Origin: Lachnospiraceae bacterium UBA4364
GTDB lineage: Bacteria > Bacillota > Clostridia > Lachnospirales > Lachnospiraceae
Length of the DNA: 64,000 nucleotides
NCBI GenBank assembly: GCA_002393955.1
Contig: DGSK01000029.1
Location: 34,122 to 98,121 of the forward strand
Direction of reading: 5' to 3'
In this document: positions 53,482 through 61,963 of the stretch, piece after piece
Layout of the letters: each line of letters opens with the position of its first letter
Position numbering within the stretch: the stretch's first letter is position 1
Made by a program: the position numbers and the translations under genes
The notes under the pieces: generated by a model
The model's database searches: none
What the model was told of the DNA's origin: nothing
The model's input: only the letters and a program-made list of their open reading frames with translations

Positions 53482-54300
53482 ATGTGTCGATTTTCAATAA
53501 TAACACCTACATTTGAACAGGCTGAATATATCTCCGATACCATTGAATCCGTACTAGGCCAGAGCTTCAGGAACTTTGAATATATAATAGTGGACAGCTG
53601 CTCTGAGGATGGCACGAAGGAAATAGTGGAGTCATATGTCGCGAAGGACAGTAGGATACGATATATCCGCGAGAAGGACCGTGGTCAGGCTGATGGTATA
53701 AATAAGGGCCTGCGGCTGGCAAAGGGCGAGATCGTGGCGTGGCTTAATTCTGACGACTTCTATTATGATGAGCATGTGCTCGAGAATGTTGATAAGTTTT
53801 TTTCAAGGAAAAAGGATCTGAAGCTTGTCATAGGCGACGCCTGGTACTGTGACAAGAATAAGAAACTTACTGAGTACAATAAATCGGACAGAAATGTATC
53901 TGATGATGTGATAAGGCGCTGGTATTACATAGTGCAGCCGGCCTGTTTTTGGAGAAATGAGCATAGGCTTTTGGATGATAAGTATCACTATGTTTTCGAC
54001 TGGAAGTTTTTTATAGAATTGTTTTCATCCGGCAGGAAAGTATATACCCATGAGCCCTATGCGGTATACCGGATGTATGAGGATAATAAGACAGGCTTAA
54101 ACAATGCGGCCCGCCGCAAGGAAGTGTACAGGCTTCAGAAAGAAATAGGAAAAGACAGGCTGAACATATCCTGGTGCAGGCATGTGTATCATGCATATGC
54201 CAGTGCGGAAAAAAATGGATGGCCATGGCTCAAGGATGTAGTGGATTTTGAGAGCAAGGTTCTTTTCCATCTGACGGATAAGAAGATAGCCGGCTTTTAA
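53482..54300 (+). CDS. GT2 family glycosyltransferase
   Basis: 272 residues. FSIITPTFEQAEYISDTIES, YIIVDSCSEDGTKEI and GEIVAWLNSDDFYYD are the GT2 motifs; the RxxxxDRGQADGINKG segment is typical of the WfaP-like group that often transfers a deoxyhexose or hexose in O-antigen and capsule clusters. The N-terminus is at ATG 53482. No membrane segment. The next GT2 gene follows after 27 bases. Confidence 0.88.
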   Translation: MCRFSIITPTFEQAEYISDTIESVLGQSFRNFEYIIVDSCSEDGTKEIVESYVAKDSRIRYIREKDRGQADGINKGLRLAKGEIVAWLNSDDFYYDEHVLENVDKFFSRKKDLKLVIGDAWYCDKNKKLTEYNKSDRNVSDDVIRRWYYIVQPACFWRNEHRLLDDKYHYVFDWKFFIELFSSGRKVYTHEPYAVYRMYEDNKTGLNNAARRKEVYRLQKEIGKDRLNISWCRHVYHAYASAEKNGWPWLKDVVDFESKVLFHLTDKKIAGF

Positions 54301-54327
54301 AATGCCAGCAGAACAGGGGGAAAACGT

Positions 54328-55179
54328 ATGCTTTGGGTTTTAATGACAACATACAATAGACGAGAACAGACTGTGGAATGCTTCAAATCTCTGTTAGGAG
54401 CTTACAGGGGTTCCATGGTTATAGTAGATGTAGATGCAGGAAGCATCGACGGGACCGGTATATATTTAAGAAAATGCATGGAACATGCAAAAAAGAGCAG
54501 GCGCTACGGTAATCGTGATATAAGTCTAAAGATCCTGCACTGCAAAAAAAATGTTTATTGGAATCAGGGCATGCGTTATGCCATGTCCTATGCGGCAAAA
54601 CATGCAAAGCCCGGTGACGATATATTGCTGATAAATGACGATGTGGTATTTTATGAGGATTCTATTGATACGCTGATTAAGAGGAGAAGACGTTACAGGG
54701 CAGCGGCCGTAGTGGGTGCAGTATGCTCTGAATGTGGTGAACAGACATACGGCGGTGTAAGGGCATTATCAAAGTTTTTTGCAAAGTTTGAAGTGATACC
54801 TCCTGCGAATAAGCCGGTTATCTGTGACACTTTTAATTGTAACTGTCTGTTAATGTCTGTGGAATGCATGAGGCAGAACGGAAATCTTGACAGAAACTAT
54901 ATCCACAGCATGGGAGATTATGATTATGGTCTCCGCATGAAGCGGAAGGGACTCAAAGTCATAAGCAGTGCGGGATATGTAGGTACATGTGAAGCAAATC
55001 CCATAGAGGATAGCTGGCAGGATACAGAGCTTCCAATTTTTGAGCGGGTAATGAAAAAGGAAACGCCCAAGGGACTTCCGGCGAAGGACTGGTTTTATTT
55101 CGTGAAGAAGAACTACGGCGTACTGTCAGCGATATACCACTCAGTGACACCGTATGTCAGGATTGTTCTGGGAATTTAA
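54328..55179 (+). CDS. GT2-like glycosyltransferase (rhamnosyltransferase-type)
   Basis: 283 residues. MLWVLMTTYNRREQTVECF opens a GT-A domain, NVYWNQGMRYAMSYAAK and ILLINDDVVFYEDSI hold the DDxxF-type metal site, and the late GDYDYGLRMKRKGLKV is common in bacterial rhamnosyl- and galactofuranosyltransferases (WbbL-like). The specificity remains open. GGGGGAAAACG precedes the ATG. A 124-base palindromic element begins immediately after the stop codon. Confidence 0.8.
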   Translation: MLWVLMTTYNRREQTVECFKSLLGAYRGSMVIVDVDAGSIDGTGIYLRKCMEHAKKSRRYGNRDISLKILHCKKNVYWNQGMRYAMSYAAKHAKPGDDILLINDDVVFYEDSIDTLIKRRRRYRAAAVVGAVCSECGEQTYGGVRALSKFFAKFEVIPPANKPVICDTFNCNCLLMSVECMRQNGNLDRNYIHSMGDYDYGLRMKRKGLKVISSAGYVGTCEANPIEDSWQDTELPIFERVMKKETPKGLPAKDWFYFVKKNYGVLSAIYHSVTPYVRIVLGI

Positions 55180-55303
55180 AACTTCCCACATATAGTCTGT
55201 GGGAAGCAGAACGACGACTCGCATATGCGCCGGAACCGATGCAACGCCTCGGTTCCGGTGCAATTGCGAGTGTCGTTCTGGCTAGTTCAGTGAGTGGGAA
55301 GTT
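55180..55303 (+). repeat. Nested palindromic element between GT2 and UXS genes
   Basis: AACTTCCCAC at 55180 and GTGGGAAGTT ending at 55303 are exact inverted repeats. Inside, CAGAACGACGACTCGCA (55207-55223) pairs with TGCGAGTGTCGTTCTG (55265-55280) with one bulge, and CCGGAACCGA (55230-55239) pairs with TCGGTTCCGG (55249-55258). A second GTGGGAAG at 55199-55206 could pair locally with the first arm instead, which allows two alternative folds. There is no U-tract. The flanks are A/T-rich (TTTAA, TTAAAT). A small mobile palindrome (MITE-like) or a folded RNA leader for the UXS gene are both possible. Confidence 0.6.
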
Positions 55304-55335
55304 AAATAATAAATTAGATAATAAGGAGAAATATT

Positions 55336-56271
55336 ATGGGCAAAAGAATATTAGTGACAGGCGGTGCAGGATTTCTGGGTTCACATTTGTGTAATAGATT
55401 GATAGAGGAAGGCAACGATGTTATCTGCCTTGATAATCTCTTTACGGGCACCAAGGACAATATCAGACATCTCATCGGCAATCCCTATTTTGAATTCATA
55501 AGACACGACGTCACCGTGCCCATTGTTATTGAAGTGGATCAGATATACAACCTGGCCTGCCCCGCGAGTCCTGTTCATTATCAGTATAACCCGATTAAAA
55601 CTACTAAAACCTCCGTTATCGGAGCTATGAATATGCTGGGACTGGCAAAGCGGGTTCATGCAAGAATTCTTCAGGCGTCCACGTCCGAAGTATATGGTGA
55701 TCCGGAGGTTCATCCCCAGCCTGAGAGTTACAGGGGCTGTGTAAACACCATAGGCATCAGGTCCTGCTATGACGAGGGCAAGCGTGTGGCAGAGACTCTT
55801 TTCTTTGATTATCACAGAATGAATAATGTGGATATTAAGGTGATGAGGATTTTTAATACCTACGGACCGAATATGCATCCGGCAGACGGAAGAGTGGTTT
55901 CAAATTTCATAATGCAGGCCCTCAGGGGGGAAGACATAACTGTGTATGGCGATGGTTCGCAGACCAGGAGTTTTTGCTATGTGGATGACCTGATCGAAGG
56001 CATGGTGAGGCTGATGAATTCAAGGGACGGCTTTACGGGCCCTGTTAACATTGGAAATCCCGGCGAGTTTACTATCAAGGAGCTGGCTGAGATGATTCTT
56101 GAAAAGACAGGCTCGTCTTCTAAAATCGTGTATAAGCCTCTTCCCTCGGATGATCCCATACAGCGCAGGCCCGTTATAGAACTGGCAAAGAAAGAGCTTG
56201 ACTGGGAGCCCTCTATTCCTCTGGATAAGGGACTGGATAAGACTATTGAATATTTCAGGCAGTTTGTGTAA
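55336..56271 (+). CDS. uxs: UDP-glucuronate decarboxylase (UDP-xylose synthase)
   Basis: 311 residues, extended SDR. GGAGFLGSHL binds NAD+; RHDVTVPIVIEVDQIYNLACPASPVHYQYNPIKT and STSEVYGDPEVHPQPESY are near-diagnostic for UXS (patterns CPASPxHYQxNPxKT and TSEVYGDPxxHPQ). The catalytic pair is Tyr145 and Lys149 in SCYDEGKR, with Thr116 and Glu118 near the active site. The enzyme converts UDP-glucuronate to UDP-xylose in the cytoplasm, so the surface glycan probably contains xylose or a derived pentose. A strong AAGGAGAAA ribosome binding site precedes the ATG. UDP-glucose dehydrogenase is not in the window. Confidence 0.93.
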   Translation: MGKRILVTGGAGFLGSHLCNRLIEEGNDVICLDNLFTGTKDNIRHLIGNPYFEFIRHDVTVPIVIEVDQIYNLACPASPVHYQYNPIKTTKTSVIGAMNMLGLAKRVHARILQASTSEVYGDPEVHPQPESYRGCVNTIGIRSCYDEGKRVAETLFFDYHRMNNVDIKVMRIFNTYGPNMHPADGRVVSNFIMQALRGEDITVYGDGSQTRSFCYVDDLIEGMVRLMNSRDGFTGPVNIGNPGEFTIKELAEMILEKTGSSSKIVYKPLPSDDPIQRRPVIELAKKELDWEPSIPLDKGLDKTIEYFRQFV

Positions 56272-56291
56272 AGCGTGGCCAGTTAACTGCA

Positions 56292-57557
56292 ATGAAAAAT
56301 GTTCCGTCAAAAAAAAATCCTGTCATAGATTACATTGCCTGGGTCCCTGTAGTTCTCTGGATAGTGGTGATCTTTACCTTTTCATTACAACCGGGCGAAG
56401 GTTCGGAGAATACCAGCCTTTATGTTACAAAATGGATTCTCGCGATGATTTGGGGAAATGAGACGGTGACGCAGATTCCGGTAACGGATATCGGCCTGAA
56501 AAGATTTGATGAGATAACACGCACTTTTGCCCATATGAATGAGTATATCGTACTGGGACTTCTTTTGGGAGTAATGATTACGGTAAATGGCTTCAGGGAG
56601 AAACTGCGTGTTTTTTATATCTGTTCTATGGGAGGTTGCGTATCTCTGGTGGATGAGTTTATGCAGATTTTTGTGCCTGGACGGTATAGCGAGATAAAAG
56701 ATTTTGCAATAGACATGGCAGGCGTTATGACAGCTGCACTTATATGGCAGTTGTGCGGTGACATAAAGGCAAAACTTTCGACAAAGCATAGTCACACTAA
56801 GGAATCCGTGACACATGGACGCAGAAAATATATGAACTTTGAGCTGGATGATGTGAGCTTTGATGAAGCTGCAGACCGTATCATGGAATTTGCAGAAGAG
56901 GGCAAACATTATGTGGTCACTCCGAATGCGGATCATGTGATGCGTCTTCAGAAGGATGAGGAATTCATAAAGATCTATAAGGAGGCTGATCTGGTTATCA
57001 CAGACGGAACTCCGCTTTTGTGGATTGCTGAATCTCTGGGACATCCGATCACGGAAAGAGTAACAGGGGCAGATATGTTTCCGGAAATCTGCAGAAGAGC
57101 TGCGGGAAACGGAAAGTCGGTTTTTATTCTGGGAGGCACAGGGGGAAGTGCTGAGTCTGCTTCAAAGAAAATGCAGGAAAAATTTAGAGGATTGAATATC
57201 TGCGGGTATTACGAGCCACCTATGGATTTTGAAGGGGATGCGAAAGAGCTGAAAAAAGCCATAAGGGCTGTAAACATGGCCAAGCCTGACATTATCTTTG
57301 TGTGTTTGGGAATGCCAAAGCAGGAAAAATTTATTTATTCCAATAAAGACAAAATGGATTTCCATGTGGCGCTTCCCTTTGGGGCAGCAGTGGATTTTGC
57401 AGCAGAAAAAAGCCATAGGGCACCGGTTTGGATGCGCAAATGCGGCCTGGAGTGGTTTTACAGATTTTTACAGGAGCCGGGCCGGCTCTTTCACAGATAC
57501 TTTATTGAAGATATGCAGATTTTTCTGCTGGCATGGAAATACAGGAAGGAAATCTGA
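56292..57557 (+). CDS. VanZ-like domain fused to WecG/TagA/CpsF (GT26) glycosyltransferase
   Basis: 421 residues. Residues 12-158 form a VanZ-like membrane domain: FSLQPGEGSENTS, FAHMNEYIVLGLLLG, then SLVDEFMQIFVPGRYSEIKD and FAIDMAG, with four helices. After a polar linker, residues 177-421 are GT26: YVVTPNADHVMRL, ITDGTPLLWIAESLG (catalytic Asp), FILGGTGGSAESA, FVCLGMPKQEKFI and a C-terminal membrane-associating helix region. GT26 enzymes such as TagA and WecG add a ManNAc-type sugar to a lipid-linked intermediate. Fusion with VanZ is unusual and may anchor or regulate the enzyme. The gene starts 20 bases after UXS; the next starts two bases after its stop. Confidence 0.87.
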   Translation: MKNVPSKKNPVIDYIAWVPVVLWIVVIFTFSLQPGEGSENTSLYVTKWILAMIWGNETVTQIPVTDIGLKRFDEITRTFAHMNEYIVLGLLLGVMITVNGFREKLRVFYICSMGGCVSLVDEFMQIFVPGRYSEIKDFAIDMAGVMTAALIWQLCGDIKAKLSTKHSHTKESVTHGRRKYMNFELDDVSFDEAADRIMEFAEEGKHYVVTPNADHVMRLQKDEEFIKIYKEADLVITDGTPLLWIAESLGHPITERVTGADMFPEICRRAAGNGKSVFILGGTGGSAESASKKMQEKFRGLNICGYYEPPMDFEGDAKELKKAIRAVNMAKPDIIFVCLGMPKQEKFIYSNKDKMDFHVALPFGAAVDFAAEKSHRAPVWMRKCGLEWFYRFLQEPGRLFHRYFIEDMQIFLLAWKYRKEI

Positions 57558-57559
57558 TA

Positions 57560-58864
57560 ATGCGTATAGCGGCGGATATGACATCATTATCGGATAACCT
57601 TTCGGGACTCGAACGCTATGCTTTCTGTATAGTCAGTGAAATGATAGGTCTTGGAAGGGACAGGTGGTATCTGATCGTAAAGAATGATGTTCCGGAAGTG
57701 ATAAAGGGGCTTAAAAGGGCTTATCCCGAAAGGATATGTCTTGTACATGTAAGCGGCGGTAAGTTACTGGTAAACCAGCTAAAGCTTCCTCTGGTAATGT
57801 CCCACATCAAAGCTGATGCCTATCTGTTTCCGGCTTTCCCGGTACCACTTTTGTTTGGAAAAGCTTTGGGATGTCAGCGTACCTGCAGAAGACGGAGTTG
57901 CAGGACAAAGATATATGCACTCATAGCTGATACGGCCGTGCTGGATGTGCCGGAAACCATGAAGCTTAGATCAAGGCTTCTTTTCGGGCTTGGGTACAGG
58001 CACAGCGTGAGAGTCTGTGAGTCGGTTATTACGATCTCACATTTTTCCGAAAAAAGGATCCGGAAACATTATAAGAATGTAAGGAATATAATATATGCTC
58101 CATGTGGTGTTACAGTCGGTAATGAAGTGAAACATAAGTCCGAAATATCGGACACAATATGTGGCGGAATATTCCCGGACGGAGCAGCACCGGAGGGGGA
58201 AGCCGGGGAAGGGAAAGCCCCGAACAAAACAGCATGTCCGGGTAAAGGCGGTCCTGTCAGATCAGGGACAGTATGTGCACATAAAGGAAAAAAAGACAGA
58301 GCGGAAAACGCCTGGATTGAGATAAGAAAAAAATATGGACTTCCCGAAGAGTATATCCTGGTGCTGTCGACTCTGGAGCCACGAAAGAACATACGCTGTG
58401 TATTCAATGCTTACGCTAAATTGGATTCAAATGCGTATGTTCCAAAACTTGCCGTGGCAGGCAGAAAAGGCTGGATGGTGGATAAGGAACTTGCCGCTGT
58501 AAGGGAGAAACTTTCCGACCGGATATGCCTTACGGGCTTTATAGATGAAGCCGACCTGAAGGCGGTATATTCACATGCGTCCGTCTTTGTGGATGCCTCT
58601 GTGTATGAGGGCTTTGGAATGCCTCCTTTAGAGGCATTGTCAAATGGGGTAAGGCATGTGCTGGTTTCGGATATCCCGGCCCATAGAGAAGTACTTGGGG
58701 ATGATGCGGTATATTTCAGATCAGGCGATGAGAATGAACTAGCTGCAAAGATGGCAGAAATGTGCAGGGATAATACGGAACGCAGGTCTATGCCGTCCTG
58801 TTTAAAGAAGTATTCGTGGAAGAAGAGTGCAGAGTCGGTGTATGCTGCTATATGCGGTTATTAG
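57560..58864 (+). CDS. GT4 family glycosyltransferase with a low-complexity insert
   Basis: 434 residues from ATG 57560, two bases after the previous stop; GGAAGGAAATC is the ribosome binding site. MRIAADMTSLSDNLSGLERY opens a GT4 N-terminal domain, VLSTLEPRKNIRCVFNAY starts the C-terminal domain, and VYEGFGMPPLEALSNGV is the Ex7E donor site. Between the domains, about residues 195-250 are a Gly/Pro/Ala/Lys-rich, Cys-containing stretch (DGAAPEGEAGEGKAPNKTA) not expected in GT4. A comparable but shorter insert is found in the GT4 at 37237. The role of the insert is unknown; it probably loops out. Confidence 0.85.
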   Translation: MRIAADMTSLSDNLSGLERYAFCIVSEMIGLGRDRWYLIVKNDVPEVIKGLKRAYPERICLVHVSGGKLLVNQLKLPLVMSHIKADAYLFPAFPVPLLFGKALGCQRTCRRRSCRTKIYALIADTAVLDVPETMKLRSRLLFGLGYRHSVRVCESVITISHFSEKRIRKHYKNVRNIIYAPCGVTVGNEVKHKSEISDTICGGIFPDGAAPEGEAGEGKAPNKTACPGKGGPVRSGTVCAHKGKKDRAENAWIEIRKKYGLPEEYILVLSTLEPRKNIRCVFNAYAKLDSNAYVPKLAVAGRKGWMVDKELAAVREKLSDRICLTGFIDEADLKAVYSHASVFVDASVYEGFGMPPLEALSNGVRHVLVSDIPAHREVLGDDAVYFRSGDENELAAKMAEMCRDNTERRSMPSCLKKYSWKKSAESVYAAICGY

Positions 58865-58878
58865 ATGCGTGCATCCTT

Positions 58879-58922
58879 GTCTGACGGTGTTTAATTGAGC
58901 CTTAGCAGTTTTCGGAAATGCT
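58879..58922 (+). repeat. Decayed fragment of the structured RNA element (copy D)
   Basis: GTCTGACGGTGT, then TTAGCAGTTTTCGGAAATGC reproduces the 5' side of copy C (end of P1, the GAGC linker and the P2 strand) but the 3' partner strands are not found in the remaining 98 bases before the next gene. It looks like the remnant of a fourth element. The rest of the 155-base gap shows no other feature. Confidence 0.55.
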
Positions 58923-59019
58923 TAGATTCGCTGGTAGAGAGGCTACAGGTGTAGACGGTTTCAGTAACTTTATTGTTATTTCACAGACTATATTTTAGAA
59001 GTTCCACTTAATTATAATT

Positions 59020-60255
59020 ATGAGCATAAAATCAGTTATCCGAAGCTATGTTCCCAATGCATGGCTAAATGAAAGAAACAGGCGCAGGATAGAAAGACGG
59101 ATAAAGTCGGCCGTGAGCGTTCTACCCGATATTGCCGGGAGAAGCGAACGGAAACGGGGCATACGTTTTTTTGCCGATACGGTATCCGGTACCGGATTGA
59201 GCAATGGTGCTGCCATGCTGCTGGATATGCTTGAGGCTTCGGATGTGGATGTTGTACATGCAGAACTGGGACAAACGGGTGAGTGTTCTGTCCCTGAGGA
59301 TGACAGACTGATAAATCTTTTCATGGCACAGCCCACCGTATGGAATGTGGTATATGGGGGACTTCCTAAGGAGATTTTCGACGGTCATGTAAATATCGGT
59401 TTCTGGCTGTGGGAGACACCTGAGATACCCAAAGAGTGGGTGCCGTTGTGTTCATGGTATGATGAGATATGGACACCATCTGCATTTGTAACGGACGCGG
59501 TACGTAAAGTATCAGAGCGAAATGTCAGGACATTAAGGTTCGGACTGAATCCGGTGAATGAAAAAAAAATATCCGAAAGTGATAAAGCTCAGATACGCGA
59601 AAGATTTGGAATACCGGGAGATGCCCTGGTCCATATCATAATGTTTGACGGCCGCAGCGGATTCGAAAGAAAGAATCCTGAAGGGGCTATCAAGGCATAT
59701 ACTGCAGCCTATCCTGAGGAACGGGAAAATGTGTGGCTTGTGGTAAAAGCAAAGTGTGCGGACAGGAAACAGATGAAACTTCTTAAGTCTTTGCTTAAGG
59801 ACTATAAAAACGTGGTATGGATAGAGGAACTGCTAAGCAGGCGTGATACGGATGCTCTTATTGCTTCCTCTGATATACTTATATCACTTCACAGGGCAGA
59901 AGGATTCGGTCTTCCCATCGCAGAGGCGATGCAGATGGGGTGTGTTGCGGTAGCTACTGATTATTCATCAACTACTGAATTTGTTTCAGAGGATGCTGCG
60001 GTTGCTGTTCCGTATACGCCGGTAAGGATTTCTCATGACGTGTCGGTGTACAGAAAGGGTACTCTGTGGGCGGAACCTGATATAGCAGCGGCAGCGGCAG
60101 CTATCAGGAGGCTTGGAGATGATCCGGATTATCGCAGGCGCTTAAGTGAAAGAGCCGCAACTGCCATATATGAAAAGCTTTCGTTTGAAGACGGAGCAAG
60201 ACTTATAGAGGAGTATGAAAAAGATATAGATGAGAAGTATCGCAGGACAACTTAA
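59020..60255 (+). CDS. GT4-like glycosyltransferase
   Basis: 411 residues. After a basic N-terminus, IRFFADTVSGTGLSNGAAMLLDML starts the GT-B domain. FWLWETPEIPKEW and YDEIWTPSAFVTDAV are conserved in a GT4 subgroup of capsule clusters, and RAEGFGLPIAEAMQMGCVAVATDYS is the donor segment with the Ex7E pair. The end of the gene overlaps the fourth ABC transporter gene by 26 bases, so the two products are expected in linked amounts. Substrate unknown. Confidence 0.82.
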   Translation: MSIKSVIRSYVPNAWLNERNRRRIERRIKSAVSVLPDIAGRSERKRGIRFFADTVSGTGLSNGAAMLLDMLEASDVDVVHAELGQTGECSVPEDDRLINLFMAQPTVWNVVYGGLPKEIFDGHVNIGFWLWETPEIPKEWVPLCSWYDEIWTPSAFVTDAVRKVSERNVRTLRFGLNPVNEKKISESDKAQIRERFGIPGDALVHIIMFDGRSGFERKNPEGAIKAYTAAYPEERENVWLVVKAKCADRKQMKLLKSLLKDYKNVVWIEELLSRRDTDALIASSDILISLHRAEGFGLPIAEAMQMGCVAVATDYSSTTEFVSEDAAVAVPYTPVRISHDVSVYRKGTLWAEPDIAAAAAAIRRLGDDPDYRRRLSERAATAIYEKLSFEDGARLIEEYEKDIDEKYRRTT

Positions 60256-61963
60256 TGCTGTACTTTCATCCCGTGAAAAAAAACAGATAGCGGGACTTAT
60301 TATCATGATGTTCTTTGGCGGAATAATGGAGCTGCTTGGCGTGTCTCTGGTATTTCCCCTTATTTCCGTTGCCATGGATGTTAACAGCAGCATCCTGAAG
60401 CGCCTTACGGCTGCCGGTGTGGATATGAGCCGGTATGAACTTATAATAGTGCTGGCAGTTTTGCTGATGGTCATTTATGCTTTGAAAAATCTTTATCTCA
60501 CATTTATGTATCATCGTATTTTTTCTTTTATAAAAGATGGTATTGCGGACACTTCAGCAAGGATGTTTTCACTTTTTATAAAGGCGCCCTACGACATCTT
60601 TATGGAAAGGGATACTGCAGAGCTTGAACGCATCGTGAGATCCGATGTGGAGGGAATGTACAGAGTGCTGAAGCCCTTGCTCCAGATCCTGTCGGAGGTG
60701 ATGATATGTATGATCCTTGGTGCCCTGTTATTTGTCACGGATTGGAAGATGAGTCTTTTTCTGGTCCTGTTCATTGGGATCATTGACGGATTCTTTATAC
60801 TCAGGTCAAAAAAAATGGTGGCCAGGCTTGGTGATGAAGATATAGAAGCCAGGACACTTATGATGCGGGATGTGATGAGTGCCTTTGGAGGCATAAAGGA
60901 ACTAAAGATACTGGGAACAGAGGATTATTTTACTAATCTTTATACTTCTGACAGAAGACATGCTGCAGACTGTGAGGGAAAGCAGCAGTTCTATATCCAG
61001 ATTCCCAGGCTTCTGACAGAGACAGTGTGTGTTATTGCGCTGATGATAATAATGCTTGCAGTGACAGTGTCAGGCCGTGATATAAATACGATGATCCCAG
61101 TATTTGCCGTGTTTGCTGTTGCCGCATTCAGGCTTCTTCCTTCTGTGGGAAAGATAAACGGCTTTATAAACGAGATCGCATTTAACAGACCGTCCCTTGA
61201 GAGCCTGTGTAAAGAACTGGATATGATAAAAGAATTTGCGGAGACCTCCGGAAAACGTAAAGATAGTGATGTGCCGGATCAGAATGTGCAAACAGTCATT
61301 GAAAAGATTGAGTTTAAAAATGTCAGCTTTAAATACAGCAGGGGTGCAGAGATACTAAAGAACGTAAATCTGGAGATAAAAAAAGGCGAGACAATCGGTG
61401 TTGTAGGCAAATCCGGTGCGGGCAAGACCACCTTTGTGGATCTGCTCATGGGACTGTTGACAACGGCGTCAGGGGAGATATGCATAAACGATGTCAATAT
61501 CGACAGCGTGAGACGTACCTGGATGATGTCAATTGGTTACGTGCCGCAGGATATTTATCTCGCAAATTCAACCGTGCTGGAGAATGTTGCCTTTGGTATG
61601 GAAGCGGAGGAGATTGACAGAGATCGGGTAAAGGAAGCATTAGTCCTTGCTCAGGCATACGACTTTGTGGAAAAAATGGATAAGGGTATGGATACGCTGA
61701 TAGGTGAGCGCGGGGTAAGGCTTTCCGGCGGACAGAGGCAACGTCTGGGGATCGCAAGGGCTCTGTACAGGAAGCCGGAGGTAATGATATTTGATGAGGC
61801 GACTTCATCACTTGATAACAATACTGAAGATGCTTTTATTGAGGCAGTCAGCAGTCTTAAAGGCAGCCATACGATAATAATGATCGCACACAGAGTGGAA
61901 ACTCTGGCTATTTGTGACCGGATATATGAGGTCAGGGATGGAAGTGTGGTGGTAAGTAAATGA
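60230..61963 (+). CDS. PglK-like ABC transporter, copy 4
   Basis: 577 residues. The membrane domain begins IMELLGVSLVFPLISVAMD, a clear variant of the PglK opening, with six helices. ATPase motifs are GKSGAGKTT, LSGGQRQRLGIARALY, VMIFDEATSSLD (Ser replaces Ala before Leu-Asp) and AHRVET. It overlaps the GT4 gene before it by 26 bases and the GT52-like gene after it by four bases (ATGA), so a GT is coupled on both sides. Likely a flippase for a lipid-linked oligosaccharide made by these GTs. Confidence 0.9.
   Translation: MRSIAGQLNAVLSSREKKQIAGLIIMMFFGGIMELLGVSLVFPLISVAMDVNSSILKRLTAAGVDMSRYELIIVLAVLLMVIYALKNLYLTFMYHRIFSFIKDGIADTSARMFSLFIKAPYDIFMERDTAELERIVRSDVEGMYRVLKPLLQILSEVMICMILGALLFVTDWKMSLFLVLFIGIIDGFFILRSKKMVARLGDEDIEARTLMMRDVMSAFGGIKELKILGTEDYFTNLYTSDRRHAADCEGKQQFYIQIPRLLTETVCVIALMIIMLAVTVSGRDINTMIPVFAVFAVAAFRLLPSVGKINGFINEIAFNRPSLESLCKELDMIKEFAETSGKRKDSDVPDQNVQTVIEKIEFKNVSFKYSRGAEILKNVNLEIKKGETIGVVGKSGAGKTTFVDLLMGLLTTASGEICINDVNIDSVRRTWMMSIGYVPQDIYLANSTVLENVAFGMEAEEIDRDRVKEALVLAQAYDFVEKMDKGMDTLIGERGVRLSGGQRQRLGIARALYRKPEVMIFDEATSSLDNNTEDAFIEAVSSLKGSHTIIMIAHRVETLAICDRIYEVRDGSVVVSK

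Noticed and set aside
56385..57044. Minus-strand open frame of 219 codons
   Set aside because: Antisense to the VanZ-GT26 gene; Cys/His/Ser-rich translation without domain pattern.
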